Shown one piece after another: positions 34,969-43,112 of a stretch of 49,351 bases of DNA. A model generated the notes under the pieces. That model did no database searches. It was not told the DNA's origin and worked only from the letters and a program-made list of their open reading frames with translations. Source of the stretch: Muribaculaceae bacterium (GTDB lineage Bacteria > Bacteroidota > Bacteroidia > Bacteroidales > Muribaculaceae); NCBI GenBank assembly GCA_029068655.1, contig JAIECF010000253.1:1-49351 (forward strand). The letters are read 5' to 3'. A program made the position numbers and the translations under genes. Position 1 is the stretch's first letter. Each line of letters opens with the position of its first letter.

Positions 34969-35697
34969 TCAGATCTTGTTTTTGGTATTGGCTACTGACA
35001 TCAGCATCTCAAGATGCTCGTTTTTTGATGGCTTCTGAGCAATCAGGGTCTGATTGCTTTTCAGTCGGTGCACGTCACTTCCTACTACATCGATGTAACC
35101 GTTCTTCAGGAGCCATATGCTCTTCTTCTTAGCCGTCTCTCCGTAGCCTCCTACAAGCGAGACGTAGTTGAGCTGCATCTTCACACCTTTCTCCCTAAGT
35201 CTGATATAGTCCGACTCATTCATGTAGGTATACCTTTCCGGATGAGCAAGAAGAGGATAGTATCCTGCCGACATTATGGAATCAATCATGTCGTCAAATC
35301 CCATAGGAGCTGAAAAATATGAAGTCTCTACCAGAAGATGATCGGAATTATCACCGATCGGAAGAAAATCACGATTGGCAAGACGCTGCTCAAACAGAGA
35401 GTCGAGCATATTTTCGGAGGCAAGACGCAGTTTCAGTTTACCGTCCCATGCATTGCGGAGTTGTTCAAAACGGGAACGGAGATCATCCGTAGAATTGGGA
35501 TAATCCTCCATTATGTGTGGCGTGAGCCACAGCGTGCCGACTCCCTTCGCATCGAAATGCCGGAGCACCTCAAGCGACTCGTCGAGTGTCTTTATACCGT
35601 CATCCACACCGGGAAGCACATGGGAATGCCAGTCAGTGAGTCCTTTCATGATGCCGCTGTCTTCGAGAGAAGCGACCTTATCTTTGAAAAACCACAT
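34969..35697 (-). CDS. CpsB/CapC-type PHP-domain tyrosine phosphatase
   Basis: The 242-residue protein has the PHP metal-binding signature GLTDWHSHVLPGVDDGIKT, then WLTPHIMEDYPN, PLLAHPERY and VGSDVHRLK. These contain the His/Asp ligands of the polymerase-and-histidinol-phosphatase fold used by Wzb/CpsB-like phosphatases. It would dephosphorylate a Wzc/CpsD-type tyrosine kinase that controls polysaccharide chain length. That kinase is not encoded in the window. Confidence 0.88.
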   Translation of the reverse strand: MWFFKDKVASLEDSGIMKGLTDWHSHVLPGVDDGIKTLDESLEVLRHFDAKGVGTLWLTPHIMEDYPNSTDDLRSRFEQLRNAWDGKLKLRLASENMLDSLFEQRLANRDFLPIGDNSDHLLVETSYFSAPMGFDDMIDSIMSAGYYPLLAHPERYTYMNESDYIRLREKGVKMQLNYVSLVGGYGETAKKKSIWLLKNGYIDVVGSDVHRLKSNQTLIAQKPSKNEHLEMLMSVANTKNKI

Positions 35698-35706
35698 ATT
35701 CCAAGA

Positions 35707-36552
35707 TTATTTCTTAAACAGAATGGCGGCGGATGTCAACAACGAAGCTACTGAAAGCCAGAAGCTCACATTGGTGATATTGTTGCCGTTAGCTGTGGTC
35801 TGACGTTTACGTACATCATTAGGCTCTACGTATATGACATCTCCTTGCTTAAGAAAGTAAGCCGGGGAATTCGTGAGAGCCTTCGCGTCTGTAAGGTCTA
35901 CGATATATGTGTGCACCTTATCGCCCTCCTTCCGCAGAACCTTGACATTTTTTCGGTTGCCTTGTATAGTCAGGTCCCTGGCAAGTGAAATACCCTCCAG
36001 AAGTGTGATTACATCTGCATTCAGGTCATATCGTCCCGGACTCATCACTTCCCCGAGAACGGAGAAACCGATATTGAGATATTCCACTGTGACTATAGGA
36101 TCTTTAATAAGTCCTCGCCCCATTATCTCCCCTTTGATAAACGCAGCCAGTTCACTTCGTGTCATTCCGGCGACCTTGATCTTACCTAATACGGGATAGT
36201 CAATAGTTCCGTCAGGAGAGACAGTAAAGCCGTCTATACCATCGCTGTAAGCCAGACCATAGTCCCTGAACTCCGAACTCCCGTTATATCCCGACCGCTG
36301 CTGCGTTGAATTCGTATATACATTCATGTTGAACATCTTTGCAAGCGTGGGGTCTTTACAGGTAACTGTAATGGAAATCTTATCGTGGGGTTCGATCTTT
36401 ATCTCCCTGTTAGCGGCGGAAGCTATTTCCAACAGCTGTTCGTCTTGAGAACCTTGAAAATACGCGACGTTTTTCGGAGTGCTGCATCCCACAGCCAGAC
36501 ATGCCAAAGCCAGAATACAGACAGCACTCTTAAAAATTGATTTTATCTTCAT
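35707..36552 (-). CDS. Polysaccharide export lipoprotein (Wza-like)
   Basis: The 281-residue protein carries a lipobox ending at Cys23 (LAVGC), then a polysaccharide-export domain (residues 52-165, IKIEPHDKISITV, DGTIDYPVLGKIKVAGMT, GRGLIKDPIVTVEYL) and an SLBB-like domain (FSVLGEVMSPGRYDL, DVIYVEPNDV). A C-terminal hydrophobic helix (VSFWLSVASLLTSAAILF) closes it. It forms the export conduit across periplasm and outer membrane. It starts 22 bp after the WecA-like gene and ends 9 bp before the phosphatase gene. Confidence 0.92.
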   Translation of the reverse strand: MKIKSIFKSAVCILALACLAVGCSTPKNVAYFQGSQDEQLLEIASAANREIKIEPHDKISITVTCKDPTLAKMFNMNVYTNSTQQRSGYNGSSEFRDYGLAYSDGIDGFTVSPDGTIDYPVLGKIKVAGMTRSELAAFIKGEIMGRGLIKDPIVTVEYLNIGFSVLGEVMSPGRYDLNADVITLLEGISLARDLTIQGNRKNVKVLRKEGDKVHTYIVDLTDAKALTNSPAYFLKQGDVIYVEPNDVRKRQTTANGNNITNVSFWLSVASLLTSAAILFKK

Positions 36553-36573
36553 TTGATGAGATTCAATAATAAA

Positions 36574-37707
36574 TTAATCATATAGGGATGTATTGAGGCG
36601 CGCTTCCTTTCTTCTTATCGCACGTGTGATCAGAAGATTTCCACACAGCCAAAGCAGTACGTCGCCGAAAAGCAGCCATGTAGCGGAAATATACGGCGAA
36701 AGGGAGACGTTGACCAGCATAAACACCACCGCCGACAGGAGTATCGCGCAAAGAGATGCCCGCTGGTTGAGTCCAAGGGCAAGAAGTTTGTGATGGATAT
36801 GGCATTTGTCAGGAAGGAACGGATTGCGATGCTGACGGATACGATGGAAATACACACGCACCACATCAAAAGCAGGAATGATGAGGGGAGAGAAAGCCAG
36901 CACTATACGGTTGTATTCTTTTGTCACTTCAGGAGCGTCAATATTGGTCACGCTGAGGGCAATGAAAGAAAGTATCATGCCTACGGTGAGGGAACCCGTA
37001 TCACCCATAAATATTTTTTTGCGCTTCTTCGGGTTTCCGAATACATTATAGTAGAAGAAAGGCACCAGTGTGCCAAGCTGCGCCCATACGAGAAGAGCGA
37101 GAATCCATTCCTGAGCCTGTGTGAGGACTATACCATAGAATATCAGCGCAATACCGCTCAGTCCGGAGGCGAGGCCGTCTATTCCGTCGATAAGATTGAT
37201 CGCATTGACTATGTAGACGACAATAAACCCTGATATACACCATCCGAGCCACGAAGGAAGCTGATTGATCCACAGGATTCCACCCATGTCATGGATATAG
37301 GTGCCGGAAGCGCATATGAATATCGCACACAGGATCTGACACGCAAACTTAGCCTTGTAGCGCACACCTATGAGGTCATCCGCAATACCTACCAGAAAAA
37401 TAAGCATCTCGGCACACAACAGATAGATGATCGACAGGCCATAGTCTTCAAAGATTATTGTGGAATCCGACCATCCGCAGCTTATATCGACGGCCAGCAC
37501 AAGACATATGGAGAAAATAATCGCAGGAAGGAAAGCGATTCCTCCGAGTCTTGGGACCACTCCTTTATGGATCTTTCGCTCATCAACCTCGTCAAACAGC
37601 TTCTTGCTGAATGCAATGAGCAGGATTTGAGGTATGATTATTCCTGTGAGCAGCAGCGCGACAAAGAATACGGCAAGATCGGTATATATCCAGTATGATG
37701 GTTCCAT
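36574..37707 (-). CDS. WecA/TagO-type undecaprenyl-phosphate sugar-1-phosphate transferase
   Basis: This 377-residue, multi-helix inner-membrane protein would start repeat-unit assembly by moving a HexNAc-1-phosphate onto undecaprenyl phosphate. Motifs include GIADDLIGVRYKAKF (Asp-Asp), NAINLIDGIDGLASG, FMGDTGSLTVGM and the CHIHHKLLALGLN His motif. The start at 37707 (MEPSYWIYTD) is preferred to an upstream frame start at 37785, which would lie at the promoter. It is the first gene of the capsule export operon. Confidence 0.92.
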   Translation of the reverse strand: MEPSYWIYTDLAVFFVALLLTGIIIPQILLIAFSKKLFDEVDERKIHKGVVPRLGGIAFLPAIIFSICLVLAVDISCGWSDSTIIFEDYGLSIIYLLCAEMLIFLVGIADDLIGVRYKAKFACQILCAIFICASGTYIHDMGGILWINQLPSWLGWCISGFIVVYIVNAINLIDGIDGLASGLSGIALIFYGIVLTQAQEWILALLVWAQLGTLVPFFYYNVFGNPKKRKKIFMGDTGSLTVGMILSFIALSVTNIDAPEVTKEYNRIVLAFSPLIIPAFDVVRVYFHRIRQHRNPFLPDKCHIHHKLLALGLNQRASLCAILLSAVVFMLVNVSLSPYISATWLLFGDVLLWLCGNLLITRAIRRKEARLNTSLYD

Positions 37708-37781
37708 ACGAGTAATTGTAAGTGCTTTTAAAATACAGATAGGCCCGTCTCCGGAAAAATACGGAAACGATATGTAGCAGT

Positions 37782-37790
37782 GCAAAGTTA
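37782..37790 (-). promoter_or_regulatory. -7 box of the capsule export operon
   Basis: On the minus strand the sequence reads TAACTTTGC, a match to TAnnTTTGC. Transcription from about 37777 leaves a 70-nt leader before the start codon at 37707. All seven genes to 30975 follow with gaps of 1-22 bp, so this is the likely single promoter of the operon. Confidence 0.65.
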
Positions 37791-37886
37791 GTTAAAAATT
37801 TTAACAAAAGCAATTATTTCAGCTACTTATTTTCACGCCTGCATTGCCACAGATGAGTGTTCGCCTACCATTCCTTTAGACATCAA

Positions 37887-38981
37887 TCACTTGCGGATAG
37901 AATCGAAATAATAGTCGAGCACATCTTTAGCTGCCGTGAAGGAAGACTGCTCGTTGTTGAGCACGCGAAGTTCCTTCTGCTCAAGAAGCTCTTTAAGGCC
38001 GGGGGTGTGATAGAAACGGCTCCGGAGCTGCTCCTCTATGGTCTCGGTCATCCAGTAGCGTGCCTGCTCGTTGCGCTTTCGCTCGAAGAAACCGGTCTCC
38101 TCCACATACTTGAAATATCGGTCGATCATGTCCCAGACCTTGTCGATGTCATAACCGTAATAGCCGCTATAGGTCACCACTTCCGGCACCCATTTGCTTG
38201 GAGTAGGAGGGAAAAGCATCAGAGCGGTGCGAAACTGCTGGGCTGCCAGCTTGCAACGGTCGATATTGTCACCGTCGCATTTATTAATCGCTATTCCGTC
38301 GGCCATCTCCATGATTCCGCGCTTGATGCCTTGCAGCTCGTCGCCTGTTCCCGCTACCTGAATCAGAAGGAAAAAATCTACCATTGAATGCACGGCTGTC
38401 TCGCTCTGCCCAACTCCTACAGTTTCAACGAATATCCGGTCGTAACCTGCCGCTTCACATAGTACGATTGTCTCACGGGTCTTACGGGCAACTCCTCCGA
38501 GCGATCCGCCGGAAGGTGAAGGCCGGATGAACGCGTCATTTTCGAGTGAAAGTTTCTCCATTCGGGTCTTGTCGCCGAGTATGCTTCCTCGCGTACGCTC
38601 GCTGCTGGGATCAATGGCAAGTACAGCGAGTTTATGCCCCTGACGGATGACGTGGATGCCGAATTCGTCGATAGATGTTGACTTTCCTGCTCCCGGAACT
38701 CCCGTAATGCCGATACGTCTGGAATTGCCGCTATAGGGCAGGCATTTCTCTATCACTTCCTGGGCTATGGCCTGGTGCGTGTCTGCGGTGCTTTCAATGA
38801 GTGTCACAGCTCTGCCGAGCAGGCTGACATCACCTTTAAGTATGCCTTCCACATATTCACCCGGGGTGAGGATACGCTTCTTCTTCACCACCTTCTTATA
38901 AGGATTTACTGTCGGATTTGAGGTTACTCCGGCATTGACACGGAGGCCGGCATATTTTGCATCATTTTCAGGATGATCCAT
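37887..38981 (-). CDS. meaB: Methylmalonyl-CoA mutase-associated GTPase
   Basis: The 364-residue G3E GTPase (MeaB/ArgK) protects and helps reload the cobalamin cofactor of methylmalonyl-CoA mutase. It has the P-loop GVPGAGKSTSIDEFG, the DPSSERTRGSILGDKTRME signature, VETVGVGQSE and the base-recognition NKCDGDN. The mutase genes are not in the window. Instead it follows two DUF1573 genes, 29 bp after the second of them in transcription order. Confidence 0.95.
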   Translation of the reverse strand: MDHPENDAKYAGLRVNAGVTSNPTVNPYKKVVKKKRILTPGEYVEGILKGDVSLLGRAVTLIESTADTHQAIAQEVIEKCLPYSGNSRRIGITGVPGAGKSTSIDEFGIHVIRQGHKLAVLAIDPSSERTRGSILGDKTRMEKLSLENDAFIRPSPSGGSLGGVARKTRETIVLCEAAGYDRIFVETVGVGQSETAVHSMVDFFLLIQVAGTGDELQGIKRGIMEMADGIAINKCDGDNIDRCKLAAQQFRTALMLFPPTPSKWVPEVVTYSGYYGYDIDKVWDMIDRYFKYVEETGFFERKRNEQARYWMTETIEEQLRSRFYHTPGLKELLEQKELRVLNNEQSSFTAAKDVLDYYFDSIRK

Positions 38982-39010
38982 GATGTGTCTTTATTTTAGG
39001 TTAATGTTGA

Positions 39011-39781
39011 TCAGTTTGTTTTGACATATCCGCCTACAGGTATGGATGTTATGGTATCACCCGACTCTGTTTCAATGAGAAAAGCCTTAAACATGAACTC
39101 ATTTTCTTTCCCGGCGATGTTTCGTCCCTTAAGCATGAGAGTCAGGGTCGCTACGCCGAAAGGTTCGATGGTATCAGGTGTGATTCCAGCCTCAAGAGGA
39201 TAAGAGTCGGTTTCCGCGGAAAGCGCTATCTGTCGGTCACTGTCGTTGTATATTCCGACGAAAAGCGGACGTGCCTCCTGCCTCGAAACCTCTCCTGCGT
39301 TTATGAAAGCCGACGAGAGACGAAGCCGTCCCGCTTTGTCAGGATAGACACGGTCAAGGTTCTTTTGGCTTGGTATGACGGTACCGCTCAGCTTTATCGA
39401 ATTTCCGATTCGCTCTTTTCCCGTAAAGAACTTGGCTGTCTTGAGGAATTTACCGGGTCGGTTCACCGGGTCGTAAGTCAGAGTGACGATGGCCGTATCT
39501 CCCGGAGCAAGGACATCGTCCGGGTATTCGGCAGCCGAGCAGCCGCAGCTTGTTCGTGCCGATATAATGAAAGTGGAGTCTTGCGAGATATTGACAGCCT
39601 TCACTGTTCGCTTCACCTTGCCGTCTTCTTCATTTATGACACCGAAGTCGACATTTTCAGGAATGAATCTGAGCGACTTCTCAATCTGGGAATATGCTGT
39701 CGGCGCCATTGCCGACAGCATGGCGCATCCCAACAGTGCCGGGATGACCGATAGCTTTGCAAAGAACGACGGTTTCTTCAT
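39011..39781 (-). CDS. DUF1573 protein, longer paralogue
   Basis: The 256-residue protein has a signal peptide and then the DUF1573 Ig-like domain (DFGVINEEDGKVKRTVKAVN, SARTSCGCSAAEYPDDVLAPGDTAIV), with the conserved Cys-Gly-Cys. A second Ig-like segment follows (about 145-250). The family is frequent in Bacteroidetes periplasms and has no assigned role. Its start overlaps the end of the short DUF1573 gene by 4 bp. Confidence 0.85.
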   Translation of the reverse strand: MKKPSFFAKLSVIPALLGCAMLSAMAPTAYSQIEKSLRFIPENVDFGVINEEDGKVKRTVKAVNISQDSTFIISARTSCGCSAAEYPDDVLAPGDTAIVTLTYDPVNRPGKFLKTAKFFTGKERIGNSIKLSGTVIPSQKNLDRVYPDKAGRLRLSSAFINAGEVSRQEARPLFVGIYNDSDRQIALSAETDSYPLEAGITPDTIEPFGVATLTLMLKGRNIAGKENEFMFKAFLIETESGDTITSIPVGGYVKTN

Positions 39782-40176
39782 TCCACTACCTCTCCCTTTA
39801 TGAGGAGCCTTACCTTACGGGGATTTCCATTTGTGGTTATTGTCACTTTCTTTGTAAAATGTCCTTTCGCAGCCGGGCCGAAGGTGACCTTGATGGTGCC
39901 GGACTTGCCGGACGCCACAGGAGCATCGCTGTATTCGGGACGTGTACACCCGCAATCAGCACGCGCATCTGTGATGACAAGGTTTTTATCCCCTGAATTC
40001 GTAAACGTGAATTCATGCGAGACCTTTCCTTTCTTCAGCGATATCTGTCCGAAATCGTAGACAGTCTCATTGAAGTTTATCTGCGCTTTATTCTTTGCAG
40101 AAACCGGAAATGCAACAACGAGCGCTACTATTAGGAGCACCGCCTGGAATATGGGTTTTATTCTGATTGTCTTCAT
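39778..40176 (-). CDS. DUF1573 protein, short paralogue
   Basis: The 132-residue protein has a signal peptide (about 1-27) and one DUF1573 domain (YDFGQISLKKGKVSHEFTF, DARADCGCTRPEYSDAPVASG) with the same Cys-Gly-Cys. It is the first gene of a three-gene run with the longer paralogue and meaB. The tandem arrangement suggests an old duplication. Confidence 0.87.
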   Translation of the reverse strand: MKTIRIKPIFQAVLLIVALVVAFPVSAKNKAQINFNETVYDFGQISLKKGKVSHEFTFTNSGDKNLVITDARADCGCTRPEYSDAPVASGKSGTIKVTFGPAAKGHFTKKVTITTNGNPRKVRLLIKGEVVE

Positions 40177-40268
40177 ACTCTTTTAACGATTCTTGACGGA
40201 AAATGTTATTTAAACATGGTTGGATAATTCTCCCCGAATATAAAAATGATAAAAAAATCCCGATTTTC

Positions 40269-40300
40269 TTGCAAGGTTCGATAAAAACAATTAACTTTGC
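40269..40300 (+). promoter_or_regulatory. Promoter of tRNA-Pro
   Basis: TTG at 40269-40271 is followed after 20 bp by TAACTTTGC at 40292-40300, a full consensus match. Transcription would begin near 40305, about 24 nt before the tRNA. Confidence 0.7.
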
Positions 40301-40328
40301 ATTGTCGTTAGGGAAATACCCTCGACCT

Positions 40329-40402
40329 CGGGGCGTAGCGCAGTCCGGTAGCGCACCTGGTTTGGGACCAGGTGGTCGCAGGTTCGAATCCTGTCACCCC
40401 GA
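40329..40402 (+). tRNA. tRNA-Pro (anticodon TGG)
   Basis: A full cloverleaf can be drawn. The acceptor arms are CGGGGCG and CACCCCG, the D stem is GCGC/GCGC, the anticodon stem is CCTGG/CCAGG around loop TTTGGGA (anticodon TGG), and the T arm is GCAGG-TTCGAAT-CCTGT. The discriminator is A and CCA is not encoded. Position 6 is C opposite A67 (40334 and 40396), one mismatch in the acceptor stem; a T at position 6 would restore pairing. Confidence 0.95.
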
Positions 40403-40405
40403 CGC

Positions 40406-40440
40406 AAAAAAAGACACAGTATAATACTGTGTCTTTTTTT
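40406..40440. terminator. Bidirectional terminator after tRNA-Pro
   Basis: A 9-bp stem, GACACAGTA (40413-40421) and TACTGTGTC (40425-40433), with a 3-nt loop, is flanked by seven A and seven T. It can serve both the tRNA and the convergent glycosyltransferase gene. Confidence 0.92.
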
Positions 40441-40491
40441 GTAGCGACGCGGCTTTCCACACGCTATATCCTTAGTGACTGTCAGGCTCGT

Positions 40492-41739
40492 CTAAATGAG
40501 TGCCAGCAATCTCCTTACTACAGATGATGCTCCAAATCTTTCAGTGACGGATTCGCGCATTCTTGAGATTATTACCGGATCCCCGGCATTGCGATAGCCC
40601 CACACAAGGCCGTCGGCGAGACGGGAGGCACGAACAGACGGGTTGTCGTCCCAGGAGGCCAGCCATCCGGTCTTCTCATGGTCAATGATGTCACGTTGCC
40701 CTCCATGGTCGAACGCTACGGGAATGCACCCATAGGCCTGTCCTTCTATCAGTGTGCCCGGGAGTGTCTCGAACTCTGATGATGACACCACGACATCACA
40801 ATTTCCATATGCGTCCCTGACAGCCTCTTCTCCAGAAATAATGCCTAAATGCCGATGAGGTAGTGCAAAGCCTTCGAGACTCTTCTGATTCTTCACACTT
40901 CCGAAAGTGACAAGTTCCATATCCGAACTTTCCGCCGGGTAATTCTCGCGAAGTATCTTCAAGGCCTCCTTAAGAACAGGCAGACCCTTTATAGGATCGT
41001 CTATTCGCGCAGCCCCGAATATGATTCGTACCGGATGGCTGTTTCTTTTCATTACCCCATCCCTGACATAATGGAATATAGGAAAAGGATTCGGAATCAC
41101 AGCCACCTCCCGACCATGAAGCAAGGAACTTTCAGCAGCCTTCCCGGCAAGCCAGGAACTAACTGCTACGAATCTGATGCTGCTTGAATCATACAGGTTT
41201 TGTTTTCTCTTCCAGGTGGTATGCGACATATCGTCAGGTCTCTTTTTTTTCCCTAAGAACGGACAATCGCCGCATTCCGCAAGAAACCCGGCGCAATGCC
41301 CGGCATGGTGGCAGATGCCTGTCATATTCCACATATCATGCATGATCCATACGACAGGTTTTCCGAGGCCGGCGATCTTTCTGACGCCATCGATGCTGAG
41401 CATTCCCTGATTGACCCAGCCAATGAAGACCGCATCCGCCTCCTTGACCCATGGATGACGCCACAAAGGTAGCCCCGCCGAAGCCGGATCCACCTTGAAA
41501 AGAGTGGAGCGGTTGAATCCGTTCCTGACAAACACCTCAAGACGTTCTTTCAAGAAAGAATAACGAATCCGACACTCCGGAGCGCAATAATCCACGTAAG
41601 GGGAATCGCTAAGACGTTCGCACACGAGCATTCGTGCGTCGACACCCTCTTCACGCATCGCCATCATCAGTCTGAAGGTTACGATGGCGGCTCCTCCTCT
41701 GAGATCGCTGCGGCTGAGGAAGATCACTTTCTTACCCAT
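40492..41739 (-). CDS. Family 4-type glycosyltransferase with Cys/His cluster
   Basis: The 415-residue GT-B enzyme starts [21 protein letters not shown]. It has a DMWNMTGICHHAGHCAGF segment followed by ECGDCPFLGKKK, a Cys/His-rich loop seen in a subgroup of colanic-acid-type glycosyltransferases and perhaps metal-binding. The donor site is in VVSSSEFETLPGTLIEGQAYG. It overlaps the end of folA by 16 bp, so it depends on the thyA-folA transcript. It could act on the polysaccharide made by the cluster at 10-22 kb, but this is a guess. Confidence 0.87.
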   Translation of the reverse strand: MGKKVIFLSRSDLRGGAAIVTFRLMMAMREEGVDARMLVCERLSDSPYVDYCAPECRIRYSFLKERLEVFVRNGFNRSTLFKVDPASAGLPLWRHPWVKEADAVFIGWVNQGMLSIDGVRKIAGLGKPVVWIMHDMWNMTGICHHAGHCAGFLAECGDCPFLGKKKRPDDMSHTTWKRKQNLYDSSSIRFVAVSSWLAGKAAESSLLHGREVAVIPNPFPIFHYVRDGVMKRNSHPVRIIFGAARIDDPIKGLPVLKEALKILRENYPAESSDMELVTFGSVKNQKSLEGFALPHRHLGIISGEEAVRDAYGNCDVVVSSSEFETLPGTLIEGQAYGCIPVAFDHGGQRDIIDHEKTGWLASWDDNPSVRASRLADGLVWGYRNAGDPVIISRMRESVTERFGASSVVRRLLALI

Positions 41740-42221
41740 TCCTCAAAACGATAGCGTATTCCTTTCGGGTCTGATTCCCAATCCGATGCCTCACGAAGCG
41801 TCCAATCTTCCCGGTATTCCGGAAAATAACAGTCTATCTCCTTATCGGGTTCGGCATCGATTTGAGTTAAGTAAAGCACATCGGCCAATGGCATAAACGA
41901 TTTATAGATCCCGGCACCTCCTATTACAAAGGGCATATCATCATCTTCGCACGCTTCAAGAGCAGCTTCGGTAGAAGCCACACATACTGCGCCGTCGATT
42001 GCTTTGGCGGAATGTGACACCACCACGTTAAGACGTCCCGGTAACGGTCGTTTTGGAAGGGATTCCCATGTCTTTCGCCCCATGATGACTGCATGGCCGA
42101 GTGTCAGACGCTTGAAATTCTTAAGGTCTGCGGAGATATGCCATACGAGATCTCCGTTGCTACCAAGCTCGAGGGCGGGCCCTACTGCCGCTATCATCGC
42201 AAGTTTCTTCGTATCGCTCAT
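41724..42221 (-). CDS. folA: Dihydrofolate reductase
   Basis: The 165-residue enzyme regenerates tetrahydrofolate after thymidylate synthesis. It has [20 protein letters not shown], the catalytic acid in [32 protein letters not shown] and [21 protein letters not shown]. The ATG at 42221 overlaps the thyA stop as ATGA; an upstream in-frame start at 42251 lies inside thyA and is unlikely. Confidence 0.95.
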   Translation of the reverse strand: MSDTKKLAMIAAVGPALELGSNGDLVWHISADLKNFKRLTLGHAVIMGRKTWESLPKRPLPGRLNVVVSHSAKAIDGAVCVASTEAALEACEDDDMPFVIGGAGIYKSFMPLADVLYLTQIDAEPDKEIDCYFPEYREDWTLREASDWESDPKGIRYRFEEWVRK

Positions 42222-43012
42222 ACGCTCACCTCCCCTTTTATGGCAGGCCATGGATCGTAGCCTTCAAGAGTAAAATCCTCATATCTGAAACCGAATATAT
42301 CCTTCACATCAGGATTGATCTTCATCTTGGGCAGAGCGCGAGGCTCGCGTGTAAGCTGGAGATTCACCTGCTCGAGATGGTTAAGATAAATGTGCGCGTC
42401 GCCCAGCGTATGGATGAACTCACCCGGCTGAAGTCCGCATACCTGAGCGAGCATCATCGTCAGAAGCGCGTAAGATGCGATGTTGAAAGGCACGCCGAGG
42501 AAGCAGTCCGCGCTCCGCTGATAGAGCTGAAGGGAAAGCTTACCGTCGCATACATACATCTGGAAGAATGCGTGGCATGGAGGCAGGTTCATATTGTCGA
42601 GATCCGCTACATTCCATGCGCTAACAATTATTCGCCTGGAATCGGGATTATTCTTTATGGTCTCCACTGCATCCTTGATCTGATCGATATGGCCACCGCC
42701 ATAGTCAGGCCATGAACGCCACTGATAGCCATAAATGTGGCCGAGCGACCCGTCGGGGTCTGCCCACTCATTCCATATGCGCACTCCATGCTCCTGAAGA
42801 TACTTCACGTTGGTATCGCCATTGAGAAACCATAGGAGCTCATATATTATGCTCTTGAGGTGTGTCTTCTTGGTAGTGACGAGAGGAAAACCCTCCGATA
42901 GATCATACCTCATCTGATAGCCGAAAGTGGAGATCGTACCTGTACCGGTGCGGTCCTCCTTACGATGACCTTTCTCAAGAATATGACGTAATAAATCTAA
43001 ATACTGCTTCAT
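42218..43012 (-). CDS. thyA: Thymidylate synthase
   Basis: This 264-residue enzyme makes dTMP from dUMP with methylene-tetrahydrofolate. The nucleophile is Cys146 in [12 protein letters not shown], followed by the dUMP-binding [18 protein letters not shown] and the C-terminal AIKGEVSV. It is coupled to folA by a 4-bp overlap, so the enzyme that makes dihydrofolate and the one that recycles it share a transcript. Confidence 0.97.
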   Translation of the reverse strand: MKQYLDLLRHILEKGHRKEDRTGTGTISTFGYQMRYDLSEGFPLVTTKKTHLKSIIYELLWFLNGDTNVKYLQEHGVRIWNEWADPDGSLGHIYGYQWRSWPDYGGGHIDQIKDAVETIKNNPDSRRIIVSAWNVADLDNMNLPPCHAFFQMYVCDGKLSLQLYQRSADCFLGVPFNIASYALLTMMLAQVCGLQPGEFIHTLGDAHIYLNHLEQVNLQLTREPRALPKMKINPDVKDIFGFRYEDFTLEGYDPWPAIKGEVSV

Positions 43013-43015
43013 TTT

Positions 43016-43099
43016 CTTAATTCATGATTCATAATGCACAATTCAAAATTATCGTCTAAGATGCGCAGCCCAATTATGCATTATGAATTGTGAATTAAG
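43016..43099. repeat. 22-bp inverted repeat flanking the thyA promoter
   Basis: The left arm at 43016-43037 and the reverse complement of the right arm at 43078-43099 match at 20 of 22 positions. The left arm reads CTTAATTCATGATTCATAAT plus GC. The 40-bp centre holds the whole predicted thyA promoter. The right arm overlaps the 18-base word shared with the rfbD-rfbB gap. The sequence may be a small palindromic element or a cruciform/hairpin site. Confidence 0.6.
43044..43073 (-). promoter_or_regulatory. Promoter of thyA-folA-glycosyltransferase operon
   Basis: On the minus strand TTG (43073-43071) is followed after 19 bp by TAATTTTG (43051-43044). Transcription would start near 43039, and the thyA ATG is at 43012, so the left inverted-repeat arm lies in the short leader. 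Confidence 0.65.
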
Positions 43100-43112
43100 C
43101 ATTGATTGAGCA

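Noticed and set aside
40203-40424. A 73-codon plus-strand open frame
   Set aside because: It contains the whole tRNA-Pro gene, a well-known source of spurious proteins.
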